The notes under the pieces are model-generated. The model had not been told where the DNA came from. It searched no databases and saw nothing but the letters and a program-made list of their open reading frames with translations. Positions 1-6,372 of a stretch of 12,554 nucleotides of DNA are shown in pieces (position 1 is the stretch's first letter; the number at the start of each line of letters is the position of its first letter). Source of the stretch: an uncultured Clostridia bacterium (GTDB lineage Bacteria; Bacillota; Clostridia; Christensenellales; Aristaeellaceae); contig CAMNCR010000196.1 of NCBI GenBank assembly GCA_946534455.1, positions 1-12,554 of the forward strand, given 5' to 3'. The translations under genes were made by a program, and so were the position numbers.

Positions 1-617
1 AGGGCGGAGCCGCTGGCCCAGGGGCCCTGCAGCCCGGATCCGTGATGGGGCGCCGTCCGGAGCACCGGCACGAATTCCGGCGCGAAGCCCAGCTCTCCGG
101 CCGCCCGCAGATACGCCATGGCCAGCACGCAGTTGGGCCGATCCAGCAGGGCGGCCGCCTCCGGGTCCGCCGGCTCCGCCGCCCGCCGCAGCGCCTCCGC
201 CCATCCCAGGCCCCGGTCCAGCCCCTCCCGGAGCCCGGCGCGGACGCGCGCATCCTCCTGCAGGGCCGAGGCCCGGCGCAGCAGGGCCAGATCCTCCGTC
301 TCCGCGCCGAAGGACACGGCGTCCACCCCCATGCCCTGCAGAAGGCGCATGCCGCCCAGGGCAAAGCCCTCCGCCGGCCGCAGGCTCCAGCACGCCGGCA
401 GCAGCAGCACCAGATCCGCGCCGCCCGCCAGGGCGCACCGGGCCCGGTCGATGGGGCTCAGGCACGCGGGCTCGCCCCGCTGGGTGAAAAACCCGCTCAT
501 GGCCACGATCGCCGCCCCGGCGCCGCTCCGCCGCTTCGCCTCCGCCAGCTGCCAGGCATGGCCCCGGTGGAACGGATCATATTCCGCGATGATGCCGACC
601 GTCCGCCTGCGCTCCAT
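1..617 (-). CDS. tmcAL: TmcAL, tRNA(Met) cytidine acetate ligase (YlbM family), partial at its C-terminus
   Basis: This is the N-terminal 205 residues of a YlbM/TmcAL protein; the gene runs off the left edge. In Bacillus subtilis TmcAL activates acetate with ATP and places it on the wobble cytidine (C34) of elongator tRNA-Met, so it acts in the cytoplasm in tRNA modification. The nucleotidyltransferase HxGH motif is visible as YDPFHRGH at residues 13-20. It is followed by the family hallmarks MSGFFTQRGEP at about 41-51, a GADLVLLLP strand, and a VSFGAETED segment. The usual family text is EYNPFHNGH, so the Asn before Pro is Asp here, a conservative change. The ATG at 617 is preceded by GGGGAG with about six bases of spacing. 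It lies 61 bp after the DUF1015 stop, with a strong hairpin between. The family call is secure; activity cannot be judged without the C-terminal half. Confidence 0.9.
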   Translation of the reverse strand, partial: MERRRTVGIIAEYDPFHRGHAWQLAEAKRRSGAGAAIVAMSGFFTQRGEPACLSPIDRARCALAGGADLVLLLPACWSLRPAEGFALGGMRLLQGMGVDAVSFGAETEDLALLRRASALQEDARVRAGLREGLDRGLGWAEALRRAAEPADPEAAALLDRPNCVLAMAYLRAAGELGFAPEFVPVLRTAPHHGSGLQGPWASGSA

Positions 618-641
618 GCTTCGCTCCCCTTTTTCGCACGT

Positions 642-669
642 CGGCCCACCCGCTTTGCCGGGTGGGCCG
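642..669 (-). terminator. Perfect 11-bp hairpin between DUF1015 gene and tmcAL, no U-tract
   Basis: The arms 642-652 and 659-669 are perfect 11-bp inverted repeats (CGGCCCACCCG) around a 6-nt loop. On the transcribed minus strand the hairpin follows the DUF1015 stop by nine bases but is followed by ACGTGCGAAAAAGG, not a run of U. A short T-rich stretch lies on the other side, so it looks more like a terminator when read on the plus strand. It could be a weak terminator, an mRNA-end stabiliser or a processing site between the two genes. The structure is certain from the sequence; the role is not. Confidence 0.4.
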
Positions 670-678
670 TTTCCCGTT

Positions 679-1968
679 TCAGATTCGTTTGGCTTCCATG
701 TAGAACCGCTTCTCGTCCGCCTCGCCCATGGAGAAGGTTTTCCGGGGCAGCACGCCCAGCGCCGTCACATCCCGGAAGAAGCTGCCCTTGTCAATGGGCG
801 GCAGCAGGAAGGCCACGCTTCCCTCCCGCCGCGCCAGGGCGCGCAGGGAGCCTTCCCCGTGAATGTAGTCGATGGCCGCCTCCGGATGGCGGCGGAGATA
901 ATCGTCCAGCCACAGCTGGATCGTCGCGCAGGGAATCGCGCCCTCCGGCCGCAGCACGGCCACGGCCTCCTCCCCGTCCGCCGACAGCATGCGGAAGCGG
1001 TGGGCCTGCTGCTCCTCCGGCACATCCTCCGCCGCGACCAGGGCCATGCCCCGGGCGGCCGACCAGGCCTCCCAGTCCGCGCGCATCGCCGCCCGGTCCG
1101 CGCCGGTCACGATCCGGTGGATGGGCTCGAAGAGCAGCGCCTCGTCATGGATGTTCACGATTTCGCACAGGGCATACCGGGCCGGATGCACCGCCCGCTC
1201 CGCCTCCGTCAGGGTCGGCCGGATCTCCTCCCAGGCCGCCTTCGCCGTGGCCAGGGAATGGTTGCCGTCCCCCACCGCCAGCAGCATCGGGGTTTCCTCC
1301 CCCGTTTCGGCGATGAGCCGGTCCAGCAGCGCGTTCAGCGCCGCGTCCACCTGTCCCAGGCTTTCCGCGTCCTCCACGGCATAGCCCCGGAGATGGCCGC
1401 CCCGCTGCATCAGCTCAAAATCATACAGCTTCCGCAGGGTCTCCTTCCGGGCCTGCAGGGGCTCCAGCACGGTCCGCTCCGGATCGTCCAGGAGAATCAT
1501 GATGTGCGTCAGCTCCACCGGCGCGCCCCGGCGGATCGCCAGGCGCGGCGGCAGGCGGGAGGCGATGGTCTGCTCCGTCGGCCGGATCAGGGGCCGGGCC
1601 TCCCGGTCAAAGGAATAATCCTCCAGATCCACCGCGCCCACCAGGCCCAGCCGGGTTCCCGCCGGCGTCCGGCGCTCGCAGAGGACGAAGCCCTGCCGCA
1701 CCGCCGCCGTCAGCAGGCCCTCCTCCAGATAGCGGGCCATGGCGGCGTGAATGCGGGGAATGCGCCCGGCGCTCTCCGCCAGATAGCATTCCGGCAGAAT
1801 CAGCCGCAGCGCGGAGGGCGCATCGCCGACCACCGCCTCCGCCGCCTCCCAGTAGGCGGGCTCGGAGGTATACTGATCGCAGGCGATGCACGCCCAGGTC
1901 TCCGGCCGCACGCCGGCGGCGGGCAGCAGAATGTCAGCGGGCCGCAGCCCGACTCTCTCAAAGGACAT
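679..1968 (-). CDS. DUF1015 / COG4198 family protein
   Basis: A 429-residue protein of the DUF1015 (COG4198) family, with no signal peptide or membrane segment. The diagnostic element is VGDGNHSLATAK at about residues 232-243, matching the family's DGHHR-type loop. This loop has been likened to the phosphate-binding loop of ParB/sulfiredoxin-fold proteins, and some relatives of that fold are serine kinases; a kinase role here is inference only. Other family-like stretches are ACDQYTSEPAYW (29-40) and HPARYALCEIVNIHDEALLF (261-280). I chose the ATG at 1968 because AGGAGG sits nine bases upstream. A GTG at 1986 in the same frame would put that ribosome site inside the gene and overlap the stop codon of the preceding gene. 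Only 14 bp separate it from the XRE/S24 gene upstream, so the two are very likely co-transcribed. Family assignment is good; biochemical function is unknown. Confidence 0.8.
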   Translation of the reverse strand: MSFERVGLRPADILLPAAGVRPETWACIACDQYTSEPAYWEAAEAVVGDAPSALRLILPECYLAESAGRIPRIHAAMARYLEEGLLTAAVRQGFVLCERRTPAGTRLGLVGAVDLEDYSFDREARPLIRPTEQTIASRLPPRLAIRRGAPVELTHIMILLDDPERTVLEPLQARKETLRKLYDFELMQRGGHLRGYAVEDAESLGQVDAALNALLDRLIAETGEETPMLLAVGDGNHSLATAKAAWEEIRPTLTEAERAVHPARYALCEIVNIHDEALLFEPIHRIVTGADRAAMRADWEAWSAARGMALVAAEDVPEEQQAHRFRMLSADGEEAVAVLRPEGAIPCATIQLWLDDYLRRHPEAAIDYIHGEGSLRALARREGSVAFLLPPIDKGSFFRDVTALGVLPRKTFSMGEADEKRFYMEAKRI

Positions 1969-1982
1969 GGCGCTCTCCCTCC

Positions 1983-2717
1983 TCACAGATCAAAGGTCAC
2001 CCGCACGCAGCGGGACAGGAAACCCACGTCGCTGATCTCCGCGGTTTCCGCCTCATATTCCCGGTCGTAGGACTGGAGCAGCACCTGGCGGTCGTTCAGA
2101 ATCTTGATTTTCCGCAGATACCGGTGCTCATTGTGGTTCAGGAGCATGATCGCGCCGTCCACCGGGCTCTGGGCCGGCACCGTCAGCACGATGTCCCCCC
2201 TGTGAATGCGGAAGCCCCGCATGCTGTCGTCCGGCGCCAGATAGAAAAAGACCTTTTCCGGGTTCGCGCCCTCAATCCGTCCGTTTTCCACCGGCACCAG
2301 CTGATAGCTCACCGGCTTCATGACCGCGTTCATGACCGGCACCCGCTTGAGCACGCTGCTCAGCGCGTCCAGCCAGACGCTGCCGGACACGCCCTCCTCC
2401 TTTTCCTCCTCCCGGGTGGAGGCCACCAGCTCCGCTTCCTTCTTCTTCGGCTTCTGCACCGCCTGGGCCAGCGAGGGCGCCGCCTGGGCCAGGTCCACCG
2501 TCGCCGCGATGTCGTCCAGCGTGAAGTCCGCCTCGGTCTGCTGCTTCAGGCCGATGGTCTTCAGAATGCGCCGGGCCTGATCATCCGCGATGATGCGGGT
2601 GCCCGCCTCCACCGCCATCAGATAGCTCTCGCTGACGCCGCATTTCCGCGCCACCTGCTTCGGCGTCAGCTTCTGACGGATGCGCTCTGTCCGGATCAAA
2701 TCCCCTAATCTGCTCAT
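1983..2717 (-). CDS. XRE-family HTH regulator with S24 (LexA/CI-like) C-terminal domain
   Basis: A 244-residue DNA-binding regulator. Residues 3-55 form a Cro/CI-type helix-turn-helix (LTPKQVARKCGVSESYLMAVEAG at 17-39 is the core, shown here only by its limits and style). A charged Lys/Glu-rich linker spans about 87-110. Residues 155-244 resemble the S24 domain of LexA and CI: DDSM holds the candidate nucleophile Ser165, and LRKIK holds the candidate general base Lys203. I see no Ala-Gly cleavage pair in the linker, so self-cleavage is doubtful. The ATG at 2717 is the only reasonable start; the reading frame stays open far upstream, but that part is the wrong frame of livF and livG. The ribosome site is poor: AAAGGA is 14 bases away, while a nearer AGGA is too close. 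It lies 47 bp after livF with no terminator and is followed at once by DUF1015. No phage genes are nearby, so it seems to be a resident chromosomal regulator; its target is unknown. Confidence 0.8.
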   Translation of the reverse strand: MSRLGDLIRTERIRQKLTPKQVARKCGVSESYLMAVEAGTRIIADDQARRILKTIGLKQQTEADFTLDDIAATVDLAQAAPSLAQAVQKPKKKEAELVASTREEEKEEGVSGSVWLDALSSVLKRVPVMNAVMKPVSYQLVPVENGRIEGANPEKVFFYLAPDDSMRGFRIHRGDIVLTVPAQSPVDGAIMLLNHNEHRYLRKIKILNDRQVLLQSYDREYEAETAEISDVGFLSRCVRVTFDL

Positions 2718-2740
2718 TTCCTGATTTTCATTCCTTTCCC

Positions 2741-2757
2741 GAATCCCGTGAATCCCG
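2741..2757. repeat. Two tandem 8-bp direct repeats upstream of the XRE/S24 gene
   Basis: GAATCCCG occurs at 2741-2748 and again at 2750-2757, a 9-base period, within the 47-bp gap between livF and the regulator gene. Position just ahead of a helix-turn-helix gene makes an operator conceivable, but the repeat is short, is not palindromic, and may be chance. Confidence 0.3.
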
Positions 2758-2764
2758 CCGTGAT

Positions 2765-3481
2765 TTATCCCCGCCTGCCGAGATACGCTTCCTGAATGGC
2801 CTCGCTGGCCAGAAGCTCCTCCCCGGTGCCGGTCATGGTGATCCTGCCGGTCTCCATGACATAGGCATAGTCGCAGGCGTGCAGGGCCGCGTTGGCGTTC
2901 TGCTCGATCAGCAGCACCGTCATGCCCGTGGACTTCAGCGTCTGAATGATCTTGAAAATATCCTTCACCACCAGCGGCGCCAGACCCAGGCTGGGCTCGT
3001 CCATCATGATCATCCGCGGCCGGGTCATCACCGCCCGGCCCACCGCCAGCATCTGCTGCTCCCCGCCGGACAGGGTGCCGGCCAGCTGCCAGGAGCGCTC
3101 CTTCAGCCGGGGAAACAGATCGTAGACGTACTGGATATCCTCCTCGATGACCTCCCGGTCCTTCCGGAGATAGGCGCCGATGCGCAGGTTTTCCAGCACC
3201 GTCAGATTGGCGAACACCCGCCGGCCCTCCGGCACCATGGCGATGCCGGTTTCCACGATCTTCTGCGTGTTGTAGTCCGTAATATCCCGGCCCTCGAAAT
3301 AGATGCGCCCCTCCCGGCAGGGAACCAGGCCGGAGATGCACCGGAGGGTCGTGCTCTTGCCCGCGCCGTTGGCGCCGATCAGCGTCACGATCTGCCCCTC
3401 CTCCACGTCGAAGGAGATGCCCTTCAGGGCCTCGATGCCGCCATAGCTGACGACGAGATTGGTCACCTTCAGCAAGCTCAT
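2765..3481 (-). CDS. livF: LivF-type ABC transporter ATP-binding protein
   Basis: A 238-residue ATPase of the branched-chain amino acid (HAAT) importer family, one of two ATPases that drive transport through LivH/LivM on the cytoplasmic face. Visible parts: Walker A GANGAGKST at 36-44, signature LSGGE at 137-141, Walker B MIMMDEPS at 157-164, and LIEQN at about 191-195, where LivF proteins have Gln in place of the usual H-loop His. The motif VPEGRRVFANLTVLENL (83-99) is typical of LivF. Its ATG overlaps the livG stop in an ATGA arrangement, so translation is probably coupled, with GAGGA directly ahead. It ends with TAA 47 bp before the XRE/S24 gene. Length and motifs are normal for the family. 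The exact substrate cannot be fixed, because the same family also moves amides and other amino acids. Confidence 0.95.
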   Translation of the reverse strand: MSLLKVTNLVVSYGGIEALKGISFDVEEGQIVTLIGANGAGKSTTLRCISGLVPCREGRIYFEGRDITDYNTQKIVETGIAMVPEGRRVFANLTVLENLRIGAYLRKDREVIEEDIQYVYDLFPRLKERSWQLAGTLSGGEQQMLAVGRAVMTRPRMIMMDEPSLGLAPLVVKDIFKIIQTLKSTGMTVLLIEQNANAALHACDYAYVMETGRITMTGTGEELLASEAIQEAYLGRRG

Positions 3482-4329
3482 TCCTCTTCCACCCCCAGAT
3501 ATGCGGCAATGACCACAGGATTCTGCTGGATTTCCTGCGGCGTGCCCTCGGCAATCTGCCTGCCGAAGTCCAGCACATAGATCCGGTCCGAAATATCCAT
3601 GACCAGGTTCATATGATGCTCGATCATGAACACCGTCAGGTTGAACCGGTTCTTGATGTCCACGATGAATTCGCCCAGCTCGTCCGTCTCCTGGGGATTC
3701 ATGCCGGCGGCCGGCTCATCCAGCAGGAGCAGGGTCGGATCCGTGGCCAGGGCCCGGGCAATTTCCAGCCGGCGCTGCTTGCCGTAGGGCAGGGAGGTGG
3801 CCAGCTCGTCCGCCTCCTCCGCCAGGCCGACGGTTTCCAGCAGGGACATGGCCTTCTCCCGCATCCGTCTTTCCTCCCGCAGGTTCAGCCGGAAGGCCGC
3901 CGTAAACAGGTTCGACGAGCGGCGCAGGTGGGTGGCGATGAGCACGTTTTCAAACGCGGTCTGGCTTTTGAACAGCCGGATGTTCTGGAAGGTCCGGGCG
4001 ATGCCCATGGCCGTGATCCGGTCCGGGGAATAGACCACCGGCCGGGTCTCCCGGTACTTGTTGGCCAGCTCCCCGGCATACTGCCGGACCATCTTCCCCT
4101 GGGGATGATTGACGGCGATGGGTTTGCCGTGGAAATACACCGCGCCGTTGGTCGGCTCATACACGCCGGTGACGCAGTTGAAGGCGGTGGTCTTGCCCGC
4201 GCCGTTGGGTCCGATCAGCGCGACGATCTCCCCCTCGTTCACCTGCAGGGACAGATTGTTGATGGCGACCACGCCGCCGAACTGCATGGTGATGTTCTCC
4301 AGGCGGAGCACATTCTTCACTTCGCTCAT
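3478..4329 (-). CDS. livG: LivG-type ABC transporter ATP-binding protein with an extended loop
   Basis: A 283-residue ATPase, partner of LivF in the importer. Walker A is GPNGAGKTT at 40-48; the Q-loop Gln is in ARTFQNIRLF (111-120); the signature is LPYGKQRRLEIARAL (180-194), the non-SGG form usual for LivG; Walker B is LLLLDEP at 200-206; the H-loop is IEHH at about 236-239. The C-terminus has the LivG-type ending VIAAYLG. It is about 28 residues longer than E. coli LivG (255) because of an insert at roughly 72-102, between Walker A and the Q-loop. The start ATG overlaps the livM stop (ATGA), and its own stop overlaps the livF start, so the three genes are tightly coupled. Confidence 0.95.
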   Translation of the reverse strand: MSEVKNVLRLENITMQFGGVVAINNLSLQVNEGEIVALIGPNGAGKTTAFNCVTGVYEPTNGAVYFHGKPIAVNHPQGKMVRQYAGELANKYRETRPVVYSPDRITAMGIARTFQNIRLFKSQTAFENVLIATHLRRSSNLFTAAFRLNLREERRMREKAMSLLETVGLAEEADELATSLPYGKQRRLEIARALATDPTLLLLDEPAAGMNPQETDELGEFIVDIKNRFNLTVFMIEHHMNLVMDISDRIYVLDFGRQIAEGTPQEIQQNPVVIAAYLGVEEE

Positions 4330-5402
4330 TGGATCCGTCCTCCCTTCGCGCCGCGGCGGCGGCCAATCTCCCAGAGCTCACGGTCCCCCATGATGCCCCG
4401 GCGGAAGAAAAGCACCACCACCATGATGACCACCGAGAAGACGACCATGCGGAAGCCGGGGGCCAGCAGCGGCACCTTGAAATCGCCCACCAGCATTTCC
4501 GAATCCAGGAAGCGCAGCCACCATTCGCTGGCCGCGATGAAGAGGAAGCTGGCAATCACGCTGCCGGACACGGAGCCCAGGCCGCCGATGACCACGATCA
4601 GCAGGATCTCATAGGTCATGGAGCTCTTGAAGCTGTTGGCCTGCAGGGAGCCCTGGTACATGGCCAGCAGCGCCCCGCCGACCCCGGCGAAGAAGCTGGA
4701 GATGACGAAGGCCATCTGCTTGTGATGGAACAGGTTGATGCCCATGGCCTCGGCCGCGATCTCGTCGTCCCGGATCGCCTTCATGGCCCGGCCGTAGGTG
4801 GAGTTGATGATCAGCAGGATCAGGCCGATGCACACCCCCACCACCAGGAACACGAAGAGCACCGAATTGCCCGGCATGATGTTCTTCAGCGTCGGATAGG
4901 TCTTCAGGAGGTTCGAGCCGTTGGTCAGGGGTCCGATGGTATCCCACTGGACGATGGCGCGGATGATCTCCGCGAAGCCCAGGGTGGCGATGGCCAGATA
5001 GTCCCCCTTCAGCCGCAGCACGGGAATGCCGATCAGCGCGGCAAACACCGCCGCGATGAGGCCCGCGGCGATCATGGCGGGAATGACCCCGACCGTGAAC
5101 TGCACCCAGCCGCCGTCGTAGTACTGATACACGGCGGCCCGCTTGGCCATGGGAATGGTCAGGATGGCGTAGGTGTACGCGCCCACGAGCATGAAGCCCG
5201 CCTGCCCCAGGGAAAACAGACCCACGAAGCCGTTGAGCAGATTCATGGACACGGCAATCAGGGCGTAGACCGCGCCCTTCTGCAGCACGGTGACCACCAT
5301 GGATTTGGAGCCGCTCCGCTGCTCAATGAACCAGCCCAGGAAATAGATCGCCGCCACCCCCAGCAGGGAAAGGATCAGGCGGGCATTTTTTCTTTCTTTC
5401 AT
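4326..5402 (-). CDS. livM: LivM-type ABC transporter permease
   Basis: A 358-residue integral membrane permease of the branched-chain amino acid importer. After a short basic N-terminus (MKERKNAR) come many hydrophobic helices. The family core LLNGFVGLFSLGQAGFMLVG (about 55-74) and GIPVLRLKGDYLAIATLGFAEI are clear LivM signatures, and YGRAMKAIRDDEIAAEAMGI marks the cytoplasmic loop that docks with the ATPases. I chose the ATG at 5402 because GAGGTG lies six to seven bases upstream; a GTG nine bases earlier is in frame but has no ribosome site. The stop overlaps the livG start. It is shorter than E. coli LivM (425 residues), like many Gram-positive versions, and ends with a basic cytoplasmic tail. 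The intergenic gap to livH is only about ten bases. Confidence 0.94.
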   Translation of the reverse strand: MKERKNARLILSLLGVAAIYFLGWFIEQRSGSKSMVVTVLQKGAVYALIAVSMNLLNGFVGLFSLGQAGFMLVGAYTYAILTIPMAKRAAVYQYYDGGWVQFTVGVIPAMIAAGLIAAVFAALIGIPVLRLKGDYLAIATLGFAEIIRAIVQWDTIGPLTNGSNLLKTYPTLKNIMPGNSVLFVFLVVGVCIGLILLIINSTYGRAMKAIRDDEIAAEAMGINLFHHKQMAFVISSFFAGVGGALLAMYQGSLQANSFKSSMTYEILLIVVIGGLGSVSGSVIASFLFIAASEWWLRFLDSEMLVGDFKVPLLAPGFRMVVFSVVIMVVVLFFRRGIMGDRELWEIGRRRGAKGGRIQ

Positions 5403-5412
5403 TGCGCTCACC

Positions 5413-6291
5413 TCACACTTTCTCGGTGGTCTTCTCGCCGAAGAGGCCGGTGGGCCGGAACAGCAGCACCAGAATCAGCAGGGCAAAGGTAAAGGCGTCG
5501 GAGAAGGCCGTCAGCCCCGCGGCCTTGATCAGGTTTTCGCTGATGCCGATGATCAGCGCGCCGATCATCGCGCCCGGAATGGAGCCGATGCCCCCGAACA
5601 CCGCCGCCACGAAGGCCTTCAGCCCGGGCATGGCGCCGACGGTCGGCGTCACCGCGGTGTAGTTGGTGAAAAAGAGCATGGAGCCCACCGCCGCCATGGC
5701 GGAGCCGATGATGAAGGTCACGGAGATCACGTTGTTGATCTTGATGCCCATCAGCTGCGCGGTTTCAAAATCCACGGACACCGCCCGCATGGCCATGCCG
5801 ATCTTCGTGTGGTTGATGAGCATCACCAGGCCCACCACCAGCGCCACCGTCAGCACCGGCGTCACGATGGTCACCACCTTCGTGGTGGCCTCCCCGATGC
5901 GGATGGTTTCCGACAGGCCGGGCAGCACCGGATACTGCTTGGCCAGGCCGCCGGTCAGGTACCACATCAGATTCTGCAGCAGATAGCTGACCCCGATGGC
6001 GGAAATCATGATGCTCATGCGCGGGGCGCTGCGCAGCGGCTTATAGGCGACGCGCTCCACCGTGAAGCCCAGCACCACCGTCAGCACGATCACCAGGGGA
6101 ATCGACACCGCCGGCGGCAGGCTCGCCGACAGATACACCATGAAAAAGCCCGCCGCGGTGAAAATATCCCCGTGGGCGAAGTTGATCAGCCGCAGAATGC
6201 CGTACACCATCGTATAGCCGACGGCAATCAGGGCATACTGTCCGCCGACGGAGATGCCGGCCAGCAGATACGGGAGCAATTGATTGAACAT
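5413..6291 (-). CDS. livH: LivH-type ABC transporter permease
   Basis: A 292-residue membrane permease that pairs with LivM to form the pore. The N-terminal GISVGGQYALIAVGYTMVYG followed by ILRLINFAHGD (residues about 12-42) is the classic LivH signature. Later NHTKIGMAMRAVSVDFETAQ and KAFVAAVFGGIGSIPGAM mark the ATPase-contact loop and the conserved last third. It ends with FRPTGLFGEK, the usual LivH ending. The ATG at 6291 follows AGAGGG with good spacing. It is the first gene after the hairpin that separates it from livJ, and livM starts about ten bases after its stop. Confidence 0.95.
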   Translation of the reverse strand: MFNQLLPYLLAGISVGGQYALIAVGYTMVYGILRLINFAHGDIFTAAGFFMVYLSASLPPAVSIPLVIVLTVVLGFTVERVAYKPLRSAPRMSIMISAIGVSYLLQNLMWYLTGGLAKQYPVLPGLSETIRIGEATTKVVTIVTPVLTVALVVGLVMLINHTKIGMAMRAVSVDFETAQLMGIKINNVISVTFIIGSAMAAVGSMLFFTNYTAVTPTVGAMPGLKAFVAAVFGGIGSIPGAMIGALIIGISENLIKAAGLTAFSDAFTFALLILVLLFRPTGLFGEKTTEKV

Positions 6292-6323
6292 GTTTTCCCT
6301 CTTTCCCGGGATTCTTACGAAGA

Positions 6324-6356
6324 AAAGGGGCTACTGCGAAACGCAACAGCCCCTTT
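6324..6356 (-). terminator. Terminator-like hairpin between livJ and livH (likely partial attenuator)
   Basis: On the minus strand a stem AAAGGGGCT / AGCCCCTTT (9 bp, arms 6348-6356 and 6324-6332) continues, after a 2x2 mismatch, into a further 4-bp stem with a 3-nt loop. It is followed by TTTTCTT. It starts 17 bases after the livJ stop. A leaky terminator after the binding-protein gene is a common way to make far more binding protein than permease, and livH keeps its own ribosome site just downstream. The structure is seen; leakiness is inferred. Confidence 0.65.
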
Positions 6357-6372
6357 GTCTCACATTCCCCGA

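Noticed and set aside
118..2070. Long plus-strand open frame opposite tmcAL, DUF1015 and part of the XRE gene
   Set aside because: Low-complexity His/Arg/Gly composition, no ribosome site, and it runs antisense to three well-supported genes.
2714..2731. Five-codon upstream frame (MKIRK) whose stop overlaps the XRE start as ATGA
   Set aside because: The only ribosome site (AAAGGA) is directly against its ATG, too close to work; re-initiation cannot be argued from sequence alone.
2718..3578. N-terminal extension of the XRE/S24 reading frame to 3578, which would make a 531-residue fusion
   Set aside because: The extension is the wrong frame of livF and livG; the helix-turn-helix begins right at the ATG at 2717.
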